From JBBRYW01 sp038253945 (GTDB taxonomy: Bacteria > Actinomycetota > Thermoleophilia > Gaiellales > Gaiellaceae), in contig JBBSGR010000005.1 of the NCBI GenBank assembly GCA_038253945.1, positions 1-64,000 on the forward strand: 64,000 nucleotides of DNA, given 5' to 3'. Shown in pieces: positions 7,893 to 17,900 of the stretch. The position numbers and the translations under genes were made by a program. A model generated the notes under the pieces. The model was not told the DNA's origin, ran no database searches, and saw only the letters and a list, made by a program, of their open reading frames with translations. Every line of letters begins with the position of its first letter. Within the stretch, counting starts at the first letter, position 1.

Positions 7893-8459
7893 ATGACACA
7901 GACAGACACGCCGAATGCAACCGCTCCGACCCTGCCGACGGGGAGCTGGACGATCGACGCCGCGCATTCCGGCATCGAGTTCGGCATCAAGCACCTCCTG
8001 ATCACCACTGTCAAGGGCAGCTTCAACGACTTCGGCGGCACCGTCACGATCGGTGACGGTGGCACGATCTCCGCGACCGGCATCATCCACGCCGGCAGCA
8101 TCGACACGAACCAGCCGCAGCGGGACGAGCATCTCCGCTCCCCGGACTTCTTCGATGCGGAGCAGTTCCCCGAGATTCGGTTCGAGTCGACCTCGGTGGA
8201 GCACGTCGAAAGCAACCGCTTCCGTGTGATCGGCGACCTGACGATCAAGGGCGTCACGCGCGCCATCGATCTCGACACCGAGTTTGCGGGTAGCGCGCTC
8301 GACCCGTGGGGCAAGGAGCGAATCGGACTGGTGCTGAAAGGCCAGCTCGATCCGACCGAGTACGGCGTCGACTGGAACCAGGAGCTCGAGACGGGTGGCA
8401 ACTTGGTCGGTGACCGGGTGGACTTCACTGCGAACGTCGCCGCCGTCAAGGAAGGTTGA
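7893..8459 (+). CDS. YceI-family lipid-binding-like protein
   Basis: A 188-residue YceI-like beta-barrel (lipocalin-like fold). It has the family opening GSWTIDAAHSGIEFGIKHL, the block RDEHLRSPDFFDAEQFPEIR, LTIKGVTRAIDLDTEF, and the ending RVDFTANV. No signal peptide is visible, so this copy is probably cytoplasmic. YceI proteins bind isoprenoid or polyprenyl lipids. The ATG at 7893 follows GAGAGAGGAAGG. The stop overlaps the start of the FMN reductase gene (TGATG), indicating an operon, and the MarR gene is divergent. Confidence 0.92.
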   Translation: MTQTDTPNATAPTLPTGSWTIDAAHSGIEFGIKHLLITTVKGSFNDFGGTVTIGDGGTISATGIIHAGSIDTNQPQRDEHLRSPDFFDAEQFPEIRFESTSVEHVESNRFRVIGDLTIKGVTRAIDLDTEFAGSALDPWGKERIGLVLKGQLDPTEYGVDWNQELETGGNLVGDRVDFTANVAAVKEG

Positions 8460-9067
8460 TGCTGTGCGCCGTCCCCGATGACGGCGCACAGGCCGCCGGA
8501 ACACGCGTCCTGGGCATCAGCGGCAGCCTGCGCGCGGGGTCGTATAACCGCGCGCTGCTGCACGCCGCGCGGGAGCTCAGCCCGCCCGGCATGGAGATCG
8601 AGATCTTCGAGGGCCTGGGTCAGGTTCCCCCTTACAACGGTGACGTCGAGGCCGAGGGCGACCCGCCCGCGGTAGACGCGCTGAAGCGAGCCGTCGAGGA
8701 TGCTGACGGCGTCCTGATCGCGACTCCCGAGTACAACTACGGCGCGCCGGGCGTGCTGAAGAACGCGATCGACTGGGCTTCCCGCCCACCGCGCCAGTCC
8801 GTCCTCGATCGGAAGCCGGTCGCGCTGATGGGAGCGTCGACCGGTATCGGCGGGACGGCCCAGGCCCAGCTGCAGGTGCGGCAGGCGCTTGCGTTCCCCG
8901 GTGCGCAGACCATGCCCGAGCCGGAGCTCCTCGTCTCGCGCGTGCGGGACAAGTTCGACGGCGACGGCTTCCTTGTCGACGACATGGTGCGCACAGCCCT
9001 GCGCGGGCTGCTCGAGGCCTTCTCCGAGTGGGTGGAGCAGGTGCAGGCAGTCTCGGCAGCGGCCTGA
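8459..9067 (+). CDS. NADPH-dependent FMN reductase
   Basis: A 202-residue flavodoxin-fold oxidoreductase of the NADPH-dependent FMN/azo/chromate reductase family. The phosphate-binding loop is GISGSLRAGSYNRALL near residue 20. The family signature ATPEYNYGAPGVLKNAIDWAS is present as ATPEYNYGAPGVLKNAID, and GASTGIGGTAQAQLQ binds the flavin edge. The ATG at 8459 overlaps the yceI stop. An alternative GTG at 8464 is out of frame. The pair probably forms a two-gene transcription unit controlled by MarR. The natural electron acceptor is unknown. Confidence 0.9.
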   Translation: MLCAVPDDGAQAAGTRVLGISGSLRAGSYNRALLHAARELSPPGMEIEIFEGLGQVPPYNGDVEAEGDPPAVDALKRAVEDADGVLIATPEYNYGAPGVLKNAIDWASRPPRQSVLDRKPVALMGASTGIGGTAQAQLQVRQALAFPGAQTMPEPELLVSRVRDKFDGDGFLVDDMVRTALRGLLEAFSEWVEQVQAVSAAA

Positions 9068-9128
9068 GGGGACGAGCTTCGACAGTTCCCGAGGCCCGGA
9101 ACCGGCGGCGCTAGACTCGGTCCCCGAA

Positions 9129-9203
9129 CGGGGCGTAGCGCAGCCTGGTTAGCGCACCTGGTTTGGGACCAGGAGGTCGCCGGTTCGAATCCGGCCGCCC
9201 CGA
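9129..9203 (+). tRNA. tRNA-Pro (TGG)
   Basis: Plus-strand cloverleaf: acceptor CGGGGCG/CGCCCCG with discriminator A, anticodon stem CCTGG/CCAGG with loop TTTGGGA (anticodon TGG), T loop TTCGAAT. CCA is not encoded. Confidence 0.96.
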
Positions 9204-9224
9204 CTCTCGCCATTGGGGATCGCG

Positions 9225-9588
9225 TCAGTGGGCGAGCTTCGGGCCCGAGGAGAAGGCGGAGCTTCCGTGCTTGAGGCAGCCGCCCAGCCAGGCGGTCTCG
9301 AGGCCGGTTCCCGGCCCGCAGTGGTAGCCCGGCGGTCCGTGCTTCACGAGCTGCGCGGCCGTCAGGTGGCTGAGGCGCGGCACCCAATGCTTCGCCGTCG
9401 AGCACTCCGACGCCGACGCGGCCGTGACGCGATACGCCGTACCGCTCTGGTGGAACATGTGCCAGTGGGCGCCGGACACGACGCCGCAGGGCATGCGCGC
9501 TCCCTTTAGCGGTCGCGCGCATCGCGCCGAGCCCACCTGCCCAGCCGACGACGATCGCGCAGGTCGAGAGGGCGATTGCAGTTTTCAT
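9225..9588 (-). pseudogene. Small secreted protein with a frameshift after the signal peptide
   Basis: ATG 9588 follows GGAGAG and begins a clear signal peptide, MKTAIALSTCAIVVGWAGG. About 30 codons in, near 9500-9510, the natural continuation moves to another frame: MPCGVVSGAHWHMFHQSGTA, then a Cys/His-rich tail with LVKHGPPGYHCGPGTGLE to the stop at 9225. The full protein would have about 120 residues with several Cys, so it is probably an exported disulfide-containing protein. Either a recent mutation or a sequencing indel broke the frame. No function is recognised. Confidence 0.55.
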
Positions 9589-9718
9589 CGAGCTCTCCTC
9601 TCGGTCCCGTGGCATCATTTCGCCACTGCTGCATGGTGCGCGAGCGGCGCGTGCGACGAAACGGGGAACTCCCTACGTTTCGAGGCGGGGTCGGTCGGAA
9701 GCCTGAGTCACCCGCGGC

Positions 9719-10153
9719 CTAGGAGTCGAGCTGAGCGCGGAGCTCCGCGAGCTTCTCGTGCCGCCTCGTCTCTCCGCGACCTTGCTCCACCTTCGCGAGT
9801 ACGCTGCGAACGAGCGGTGCGAGGCCGACCGGGTTGAAAGGCTTCGTGACGAAGTCGATTCCGCCGAGGTCGAGTGCCCGCTCCTCGTGCCGCATCTCGG
9901 CGCGCGCCGTGAGGAACACGATCGGGATATCGCTCGTGGCCGGGTCGCGCAGCAACTCCTCGGCCACCCCCCACCCGTCGAGGCGAGGCATCATCACATC
10001 GAGCAGGATCACGTCGGGGCGCTCGGCCCGCGCCTGCTCGACCCCCGCGACGCCGTCGGCGGCCTCGACCACGTCGATCCCCTCCGCCTCCAGATTGACT
10101 CGACACAGAAGCCGGATCGGGGCCTCGTCGTCGACGACGAGCACCTTCGTCAT
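9719..10153 (-). CDS. Single-domain response regulator
   Basis: A 144-residue CheY-like receiver with a short tail and no DNA-binding domain. The acidic pocket DD (VLVVDDEAP, D8-D9), the phospho-acceptor Asp52 in VILLDVMMP, the Thr in FLTARAE and the Lys in VTKPF are all present. The C-terminal tail (about 25 residues, KVEQGRGETRRHEKLAELRAQ) is a charged helix. The gene overlaps the upstream kinase gene by 4 bases (ATGA), so the kinase at 10150-13212 is its likely partner. Without an output domain, it may act by protein interaction or within a phosphorelay. Confidence 0.93.
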   Translation of the reverse strand: MTKVLVVDDEAPIRLLCRVNLEAEGIDVVEAADGVAGVEQARAERPDVILLDVMMPRLDGWGVAEELLRDPATSDIPIVFLTARAEMRHEERALDLGGIDFVTKPFNPVGLAPLVRSVLAKVEQGRGETRRHEKLAELRAQLDS

Positions 10154-13100
10154 GCGGCCGGCAGCTCGACCACGAAGCTCGAGCCTTCTCCCTCGACGGA
10201 CGAGACCGAGAGCCTTCCTCCCATCGCGGTCACGAGCCCTCGGGCGATAAAGAGGCTGAGGCCGGGGCCCCTGTCGCCGTCGGGCCGAGGGTTTCCACCG
10301 CGGTAGAACTTCGTGAAGATGCGAGGCTGCTCGGCGGGTGCGATGCCGATGCCCTCGTCGGCGACGCGAAGCTCCACGACGTTGGTCCTTTCCCGGGCGG
10401 CGACCGTAACAGTCCCTCCACCGGGCGAATACTTGACCGCGTTGTCGATCAGGGCGTCGAGAACCTGCCTCAGCTTTCTCCCGTCCGCACGCGCCGCCAC
10501 CGGGCCGTCGGGCAGCTCGACGACGAAGCGGTGCCCGTTTCGCGCGGCCGCCTCGGCGCCGGCAACGACCTCTGTGACCACCTCGCCCACGCTCGTGCGA
10601 CCGAGCTGAAGCTCCAGGTCCCCGCTGTCCAGGCGAGCGACGTGGAGCAAGGCGTCCAGAACCTGCGTCAGCCGCTCGGACTCCGACGCGATGTAGGTCA
10701 GGAAGGTCGTCCGCTCCTCGTCGTCGAACGTCAGGTCGCTCCGAAGGAGCGTCGCCGAGAAGCCGTAGATCGACGTGAGCGGCGTGCGCAGCTCGTGCGA
10801 CACAGTCGAGACGAAGTCGGACTTCATCTGCTCCACGAGACGCTCGCCGGAGATATCTCGGAATGCGAACACCCGCCCGGCCACGCCGCCCTCGTGGTCG
10901 CTCATGACCGCCTCCGTCAGCGAGAGCCAGACGTCGTGCCCCCCTCGCGTGATCGAGATCATACGGTCGCCGGAGGGGACGTCGCCCTCGGAGGCAAGCT
11001 CGCGCTGAAGCACCTCGCTCGGCTGCCGCCCCAGGGCTTCTGCGGCCGGCACGCCGGTGATCCGCTCGGCTTCGGCGTTCCAGAGGACGACTCGGCTCTG
11101 TGCATCCGTTGCGACGATCCCGTCTGCGATCGCCGCCAGGATCGCCTCGTTTCGCTCCTTCTCCAGAGCCACGCGCTGGTACAGCTGTGCGTTGGCGAGC
11201 GCAGCCGAAGCGCTTCCGGACACCGCGAGCAGCGCGTCCACCTCGTCCGGGCGCCACGCCCTGAGGCCCCGGGAATAGACCGAGATGACGCCCCGGACGC
11301 CCCCGTCGGGCGCGGTCAGCGGCACGCTGAGATAGGCGTCATAGCCGGCAGCGAGCAGAGGATCGGCGCTGCGCTCGTCGGAACGAGCCGCTTCCCGAAC
11401 GACGGGAGCCTGCGATTCGACAACTTCCCGAGCCGGCGAGCCGCGCAAGACGGCGCGCGAGCCTGCCGCGGCGGCCGCGCCCTCACCTTCGGCGGCCACC
11501 ACGACGAGCTCCCCGTCGAGGATCTCGTGTACCACGCAGACATCCGCGCCGAGCAAGAGAGGCGCTTCGCGGGCAACCTCCCTCAGGACGAGTGACGGGT
11601 CGAGCTCAGGAGCGAGCAGGCGGCTGATCCGGGCAAGATGCTGCGCGAGAGCGCGGGAGCTGCGCTCGGTCTCGAACTGCTCGCTGCGAACGAGCGCGCC
11701 AGCCGCCGCCGCCGCCAGATGACGCGCGAGCTCCACGTCGTCGTCTCCGAAGGCGCGTTCCGTGGGGAAGAAGACCACCACCAGGCCGGCGGGGCCGGCC
11801 ACGGCCTCACCAAGCGGGATCGCGAGCAGGGCCTTGCCGCCGGATCGGAGGACCAGGTTCTTCCACTCGGCGTCGAAGCGCTCGTCCGAGGCGACAGCCT
11901 GAGCGGTCAGGACTCGCCCGTCCCGAGCCGCATCCTCGAGCGCCCCGGCGGGTGCTCGAGCGAGCGCTTCCGCGAGTGCGTCCGGAAGCGTTTGCGAGCC
12001 GACGAGCCTGAGACTCATGCGGGTCGGCAGGAGCGCGGCCGCGAACACCCCGCCCACGGCGTCCTTCGCGGCCTCGACCACGGCCTGCAGCGTCTCGTCC
12101 TGCGAGAGCGGGGCGGCGAGCGCCGCCGCGATCCGGTAGAACGCCCGCTGAATGCGCGCTTGCCGGGCGCTCTGCTCGAATGCGGCCGCGTTGCGGAGCG
12201 CGACCGACGCAAGCCCCGCGAACGCCTCGAGCACGTCCGCGTCGCCTCGGGTGAAGACCCGATCCTGATCCCTCGTGGCAACGCCGACGACACCTTGCTT
12301 CTCGCCCGCGAGCAACATCGGAGCGACCAGGTACGACGTGAAATCCCGGTAGGCCGGGTGAGGCCCAGGGGCCTGAAGCCCGGGATAGTCGCGCGAGAGC
12401 AGCGAGCGACCCCGGCGGAGCGCCTCTCCCGCGAGCCCCTCGTCGGCAGGGAACTCCCACTGCACGAGCACGGGATCGAGCTTGAACGCGGCTGTGCAGC
12501 GGAGGGTGTCGCGCCGAGTATCGAGGAGATAGCAGTCGGCCGCGTCGGCGTGCAGAAGGCGTGCCAGCGCCATCACGAGGCGCTTGAGCACGAGCTCGAG
12601 GCGGAGCTCCCCGGTCACGACGCGAGCGGCCTCGAAGAGCGCCGTCGCCTGAGCGAGCCGATGCTCGGTCTCCTCGAGCAGGCGTGCCATGTGGATCGCG
12701 ACCGCTGCTTCTCTGGCGACGGCTTCCGCGAGGTCGATATCGCCCTGAGACCAATCTCCGGCGTCGGACCGGTGGAACGTCAGCACGCCCACGGTCGCGT
12801 CCCTCGCGACGATCGGCGTGGCGAGAACCGCCAGCACGCCGGCCGCGAGAAGCGTCTCACGCCCGCCGAGTGAGGGGTCATCGAGCTCGGCAGCGTTCCG
12901 GATGTCCGCGAGGGCAATCGTGTGGCCCAGGCGGGCGGCGAGGTTCGTCCCGGCCAGACGGTCGGCCAGGGCTGCCACGGCGGGCGCGCCGGGCGCATTC
13001 CACTCGGCCATGATCGAGGCAGGCTCGTCGCCGTCGATCCGGATGAACGCGCGGAGGGCCCCGAGTCCGCGCCCGACCTGCTCGACCGTGGCATCCAGAG

Positions 13101-13212
13101 CGGCGTCGAGGTCGACACGCGAGCGCACCTGCTGCGAGATGGCCGTCAGCAGGCTCTCGCGCTCGAGCGCGGCCTCGACCGGTGTGGAGCGCGAATCCAG
13201 AGGCGCTGTCAC
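10150..13212 (-). CDS. Four-GAF, PAS sensor histidine kinase
   Basis: A 1020-residue soluble sensor kinase with no transmembrane segment. Four GAF-like domains are stacked (about 20-175, 190-345, 350-510 and 520-675), followed by a PAS domain (about 680-785, AAIADGIVATDAQSRVVLWN). The HisKA domain has SHELRTPL with the phospho-accepting His806, and a HATPase domain contains the N box (DNAVKYSPGG), the G1 box (VADEGIGIAP) and a G2 box (DRGPGLSLFIARG). It probably senses cytosolic small ligands or redox state through the GAF array. It is translationally coupled to the downstream receiver gene. Divergent from ispH; the 65-bp gap is the likely promoter region for both. Confidence 0.93.
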   Translation of the reverse strand: MTAPLDSRSTPVEAALERESLLTAISQQVRSRVDLDAALDATVEQVGRGLGALRAFIRIDGDEPASIMAEWNAPGAPAVAALADRLAGTNLAARLGHTIALADIRNAAELDDPSLGGRETLLAAGVLAVLATPIVARDATVGVLTFHRSDAGDWSQGDIDLAEAVAREAAVAIHMARLLEETEHRLAQATALFEAARVVTGELRLELVLKRLVMALARLLHADAADCYLLDTRRDTLRCTAAFKLDPVLVQWEFPADEGLAGEALRRGRSLLSRDYPGLQAPGPHPAYRDFTSYLVAPMLLAGEKQGVVGVATRDQDRVFTRGDADVLEAFAGLASVALRNAAAFEQSARQARIQRAFYRIAAALAAPLSQDETLQAVVEAAKDAVGGVFAAALLPTRMSLRLVGSQTLPDALAEALARAPAGALEDAARDGRVLTAQAVASDERFDAEWKNLVLRSGGKALLAIPLGEAVAGPAGLVVVFFPTERAFGDDDVELARHLAAAAAGALVRSEQFETERSSRALAQHLARISRLLAPELDPSLVLREVAREAPLLLGADVCVVHEILDGELVVVAAEGEGAAAAAGSRAVLRGSPAREVVESQAPVVREAARSDERSADPLLAAGYDAYLSVPLTAPDGGVRGVISVYSRGLRAWRPDEVDALLAVSGSASAALANAQLYQRVALEKERNEAILAAIADGIVATDAQSRVVLWNAEAERITGVPAAEALGRQPSEVLQRELASEGDVPSGDRMISITRGGHDVWLSLTEAVMSDHEGGVAGRVFAFRDISGERLVEQMKSDFVSTVSHELRTPLTSIYGFSATLLRSDLTFDDEERTTFLTYIASESERLTQVLDALLHVARLDSGDLELQLGRTSVGEVVTEVVAGAEAAARNGHRFVVELPDGPVAARADGRKLRQVLDALIDNAVKYSPGGGTVTVAARERTNVVELRVADEGIGIAPAEQPRIFTKFYRGGNPRPDGDRGPGLSLFIARGLVTAMGGRLSVSSVEGEGSSFVVELPAA

Positions 13213-13277
13213 CGACGGCTCACGAGCTTGGGACCGCGTAAGGAGTGTCGCGAGAGCTCTGCGTTACCATGGGTTAG

Positions 13278-14237
13278 GTGGTGAAGCGGGTACTTCTCGC
13301 GTCTCCTCGCGGCTACTGCGCCGGTGTCGAGCGGGCCGTCGAGACCGTCGAGCGTGCGCTCGACCTCTACGGGCCGCCAGTCTACGTGCGAAAGCAGATC
13401 GTGCACAACGCGCACGTGGTTCGAGAGCTCGAGGAGCGTGGGGCCGTGTTCGTCGACAGCGAGGAGCTCGTGCCGCCCGGGTCCACGCTCGTGCTGTCCG
13501 CGCACGGCGTGGCGCCCAGCGTGCACCGAAACGCGGCCGCGCGCGGCCTCCAGACGATCGATGCCACGTGCCCGCTGGTAACGAAAGTGCACGTCGAGGC
13601 GAGGCGCTACGCCGAGGCGGGGTACACCATCGTCCTGATCGGGCACGAGGGCCACGAGGAGGTCGTTGGAACGACCGGCGAGGCGCCCGACTCGATCGTG
13701 CTGGTGCAGACGGCCAGCGACGTCGAGTCGCTCACGCTCCCGGCCGACGCGAAGCTCGCCTACATCACGCAGACGACTCTCTCCGTGGACGAGACCGCCT
13801 CGATCATCGCAGCCCTCCGCCAACGCTTTCCCCAGATCCGAGCTCCGCACCGGGAAGACATTTGCTATGCCACCTCGAACAGGCAGTGGGCCGTCAAGGA
13901 GATGCTCGACGAGATCGAGCTGCTGCTCGTGATCGGGTCGCGGAACAGCTCGAACTCGAACCGGCTCGTCGAGGCGGCGCGCGCGGCCGGCGTCGCCGCT
14001 CATCTGATCGACGACGAGACGGAGATCCACGAAGATTGGCTCGAGGGTGTCGAGACGGTCGGACTTACCTCGGGTGCCTCCGCTCCCGAGAAGCTGGTCG
14101 ACGGAGTCTGCACCTGGTTTCGGGCACGCGGCGTCGACGAGGTGCAGCCGTTCGCGTCGGTGAACGAGGACGTCGTGTTCAAGCTTCCGGTCGAGCTGCG
14201 GCGCGAGCTGGCGCTCGCTGACGCTCAAAGCGGATAG
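13278..14237 (+). CDS. ispH: 4-hydroxy-3-methylbut-2-enyl diphosphate reductase
   Basis: The last enzyme of the MEP isoprenoid pathway, reducing HMBPP to IPP and DMAPP with a [4Fe-4S] cluster. The three cluster cysteines are in place: GYCAGV (C14), DATCPLV (C98) and DICYATSNRQ (C196). Substrate-binding motifs LSAHGV and GHEGHEEVVG are present, as is the SNRQ/SSNSNRL region for diphosphate binding. The 319-residue length is normal. GTG at 13278 is the assumed start (GTG 13281 is possible). It is monocistronic and divergent from the histidine kinase. Together with alr, acpS and fabI it marks this as core chromosome. Confidence 0.97.
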   Translation: MVKRVLLASPRGYCAGVERAVETVERALDLYGPPVYVRKQIVHNAHVVRELEERGAVFVDSEELVPPGSTLVLSAHGVAPSVHRNAAARGLQTIDATCPLVTKVHVEARRYAEAGYTIVLIGHEGHEEVVGTTGEAPDSIVLVQTASDVESLTLPADAKLAYITQTTLSVDETASIIAALRQRFPQIRAPHREDICYATSNRQWAVKEMLDEIELLLVIGSRNSSNSNRLVEAARAAGVAAHLIDDETEIHEDWLEGVETVGLTSGASAPEKLVDGVCTWFRARGVDEVQPFASVNEDVVFKLPVELRRELALADAQSG

Positions 14238-14272
14238 CCACTCTCCCACGTACGAGCTAGCTGCGGTCAGTT

Positions 14273-14296
14273 ATGACCATGGTAGGATGACCATGG
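14273..14296. repeat. Tandem ATGACCATGG repeat at the antitoxin start
   Basis: The 10-mer ATGACCATGG occurs at 14273-14282 and again at 14287-14296, each containing the palindrome CCATGG. The second copy overlaps the antitoxin start codon. This is a plausible autoregulatory operator for the toxin-antitoxin pair, by analogy with other Phd/YefM systems. Confidence 0.45.
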
Positions 14297-14526
14297 ACAT
14301 GAAAGAGATGACGATCTCGGCAAGTAGATTCAAGGCCCAGTGTCTCGCGCTGCTCGACGACGTCGGTCGAACGGGCGTGCCGCTCGTGGTGACCAAGTAC
14401 GGCAGGCCGGTCGCGCGAGTCGTGGCGGTGGACGCGTCGCCTTCACTGCTCGGCTCGGTCGAGTTTCGGGTCTCGGACGAGGAGCTGATGTCTCCGCTCG
14501 AGAGCTGGAACGCCGAGCGCGAGTGA
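14287..14526 (+). CDS. Phd/YefM-family antitoxin
   Basis: A 79-residue antitoxin. The N-terminal part is the typical Phd/YefM DNA-binding fold: MTISASRFKAQCLALLDDV, then PLVVTKYGRPVARVV. The C-terminal tail (VSDEELMSPLESWNAERE) is acidic, as expected for toxin neutralisation. ATG at 14287 or 14293 could start it. The stop overlaps the toxin start by 4 bases (GTGA), so the pair is translationally coupled. A tandem repeat spanning the start suggests autoregulation. Confidence 0.88.
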   Translation: MTMDMKEMTISASRFKAQCLALLDDVGRTGVPLVVTKYGRPVARVVAVDASPSLLGSVEFRVSDEELMSPLESWNAERE

Positions 14527-14915
14527 TCGTCCTCGATACGCACGTCTGGCTGTGGTGGATGGCGGCGCCCGAGAAGCTCCCGCCCAGGCTGCGGCACCGG
14601 CTGGAGGCGGAGGCGACCCTGGGTGTCTGCACGATCAGTTGCTGGGAGGTCGCGATGCTCGCTGAACGCGGCCGAATCTCCGTCGAGCGCGGCGCATCGA
14701 TCTGGATCGCTCAGGCGCTCGCCCAGGAGAAAGTCAAAGCGCTCGCGCTGACCGCGAAGCTCGCCGTGGACGCTGCTCTCCTGCCGCGTGACCGATTGAC
14801 GGGCGACCCGGCTGACCGGATCATCTACGCCACGAGCCGTGCGGAAGGGGCGCTGCTCGCGACGAAGGACGTAACGCTGCGGAGCTTCGACCCCGAGACG
14901 ACGATCTGGTCGTAG
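14523..14915 (+). CDS. PIN-domain toxin (VapC-like)
   Basis: A 130-residue PIN ribonuclease. The metal-binding acidic residues are in LDTHVWLWW (about D5), SCWEVAMLAERGR (Glu) and DRLTGDPADRIIYATS (Asp pair), the order seen in VapC toxins. Such toxins cleave tRNA or rRNA when freed from the antitoxin. The start is GTG 14523, overlapping the antitoxin stop. The sequence appears intact, so this is probably a functional type II module. Composition is similar to the neighbours, with no sign of a recent insertion other than its presence between ispH and ileS. Confidence 0.9.
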   Translation: MIVLDTHVWLWWMAAPEKLPPRLRHRLEAEATLGVCTISCWEVAMLAERGRISVERGASIWIAQALAQEKVKALALTAKLAVDAALLPRDRLTGDPADRIIYATSRAEGALLATKDVTLRSFDPETTIWS

Positions 14916-14955
14916 CCCCGACTCGTCCCGGCGCGCGCACACGGCGCTCCGACGA

Positions 14956-17900
14956 TCAGCCGAGCGCCCGCTCGATCCGCGGCTCGGACGCAGCCTCGTC
15001 GACGCGAACTCCGATAGCCAGTGTCTCGCGCTTGATCCAGTCGCCGTAGGGAATAAGATCCGCCTCCGCCCGGGTCAGAGTGACGAGGATCCTGTCGGTC
15101 AGCTGGAGCCCGGCCTCCCTGCGCATCGAGTTGATGAGATGGATCAGGTCGAGAACGCGCCCCTCCAACCTCAGCTCGTCGTCGACGGTCGTCGACAGGG
15201 CCACCGTCAGCGAGTCGGCCTCGGCGATCGCCCAGCCCTCCCGCGCGGTCCGCTCGACGAGCACCTCCTCGGGCTCGAGCGTGTGTCCCGCGACCTGGAG
15301 GCGGCCCCCGTCTAGCTGCTCGAACCGCCCCTGCTCGAGCGCGGCGCGGACGCCCGAGAGCGCCGGCCCGAGCCTCGGGCCGAGACGCGGCAGGTTCGGC
15401 TTCACGCGTACCTCCCTCGCGTCGACGGGACCGAACTCCACCTCCTTCACACGAAGCTCCTCGCGGATCTCGTCGGCGTGCCGTGACGCGCCGTTCGCGC
15501 CTTCGACCACGAGACGGCGAAGCGGCTGGCGGAGCTTGAGTTGGGATGCCGCCCGAGCCTGGCGGCCGAGCTCGACGACCCGCCGCACCTCCGCGATCTC
15601 GGCGAGGAGGCCTTCGTCCCAGGCTGCCCGCTCCGGCCAGCCGGCGAGGAATACCGACTCCGGAGCGTCCCCGGCCGGCGCGGTCAGCGCCCGCCAGAGG
15701 TGGTCGGCGAGAAACGGCATCACGGGCGCGACCGTCCGAGTCGCCTGGACGAGCGCGTACCACAGCGCCCGCAACGCCGGCTCGTCGTCGTTCCAGAAGC
15801 GCTGACGGGAGCGACGGATGTACCAGTTGGACAGGTCGTCCACGAACGACTCGAAGAACGCGACGAGAGCAGGCGTCCAGAATCGCTCGTACGAGTCCTC
15901 CATCGCGCCGACGAGCTGCCGCGTCCGCGCCACGAGCCAGCGGTCGAGCGGGGCCTCGCACGGCGGCCCCTCGGCCAGATCGTCGAAGCGTGGCTGGAAT
16001 GCTCCGATGCGGGCGTAGGTGAGGAAGAAGGAGGCCGAGTTCCAGAGAGTGAGAAGCCGTCGCTTGACCTCGTCCGCGCGCCCGTAGCCGAAGTTGAGGT
16101 TCTGCGCGGGATTCTGGGCCGCGAACAGCCAGCGCATCACGTCGGCGCCCATCCGCTCCAGCGCCTCGTTCGCCTCGATCGCGTTCCCCCACGACTTGTG
16201 CATCTCGCGACCCGTCTCGTCGCGCACCCACTCGTACGTGAGCACGCGCTCGTACGGCGAGCGCCCGACCATTGTCAGCGACATGAACGAGATCGAGTAG
16301 AACCAGAGCCGGATCTGCTCTCGATTCTCGGAGACCCAGGCGGCCGGGAACCACCTCTCCCAGTGGGCGTGGTCCGGGAGGTCGGCGCCGGTCAGCCCCT
16401 GGGCCGCACCGGTCGCGTAGCCGTGCACGACGTACTCCGGGCTCTGCCAGCCGAGCGTCGACAGCGGCACGATGCCGGCATCGAGCCAGGCGTCGCCGAC
16501 CTCCGGGATGCGGCGTACACCCTCCTCTCCGCACGCCTCGCAGCGGATCGTCACCTCGTCGATCCACGGCCGGTGCAGCTCGCGCAGGCCGTCGAGGCTC
16601 GAGGTCGCGCGCTCGACGAGCTCGTCCCTCGACCCCACCACGTTGAGGTGGCCGCACCCGCACGGATAGAACGGCAGGGGCAGGCCGAAGTAGCGCTTGC
16701 GCGAGATGTTCCAGTCGCCCATGTTGCGCAGCCAGTCGTCCATCCGCTTGCTGTAGAAGGAGGGCGTCCACTCCACCCGCGCGTTCGCGTCGAGCAGCGG
16801 TTGACGGATCTCGGCCGCCGCGATGAACCAGTCGTCGACGACGCGGAAGATGAGCGGCGTCGAGCAACGCCAGCAGATCGGGTACCGGTGCGTAATCTCG
16901 CCCGCCTCGACGATCAGGTCCTGCCGTCGGAGGGCGTCGATGATCGGGTCGCGCGCCTCCTCGGTCGTGAGACCTTCGAAGCCGTACCCCGGAAGGAACC
17001 GCCCCGACTCGTCGACGGGCACGAGCACCGGCAGGCCATGCATCTTGCCGAGCTCGAAGTCCTCCGTGCCCGCGCCCGGTGCGATGTGCACGATCCCGCT
17101 TCCCTCGTCGAGGCCCACGTCGTCCCATCCGATCACACGGTGGTCGACGCCGCCTTGCGCCGGCGCGTCGTCGAACGGACTGCGGTAGCGCCAGCCGGCG
17201 AGCTCTTCGCCGCGCTTCGTGGCGGTCGCCACACGTTCGCCCTTACGCTCCTTCGCCCACCACTCGCCCTCGGGCGTCAGGACGTACTCCGCCTCCGGCC
17301 GAACGGCGGCAGCGACGTTCGCGGGGAGCGTCCACGGCGTGGTCGTCCAGATCACGAGCGACTCGCCCTCGCGGTCGAGGAGAGGGAAGCGGACGTAGAG
17401 CGAGGGATGGGTCAGCTCCGTGTACTTGTCCTCGCCGGCCTGCTCGTGCTGCGACAGGGACGTCCCGCAGCGCGGACACCACTGCGTCGAGCGATGCCCC
17501 TTGTAGAGCCAGCCCCGGCGATGCACCTCCTGGAGAAAGCGCCAGATGTACTCGATGTTGGTATCGCTGAAGGTGTAGTAGTCGTTGTCCCAGTCCATCC
17601 ACATGCCGAGCCGGCGGGACTGCTCGGTGATCACCTCGCCGTACCGGGCCACGCGCTCCCTGCACCGCTCCGCGAACGCGGCGAGACCGTACTCCTCGAT
17701 CTCGCGCTTCGAGTTCAGGCCGAGCGCCTTCTCGACCTCCACCTCCACCCACAGGCCCTGGCAGTCGAAGCCGTTCTGGTAGCGCTGGTCGAAGCCGCGC
17801 AGCGCCTTGTAGCGCTGGAAGGCGTCCTTGTACATCCGCCCCCACGCGTGGTGGACGCCCATCGGGTTGTTCGCCGTGATCGGCCCGTCGACGAACGACC

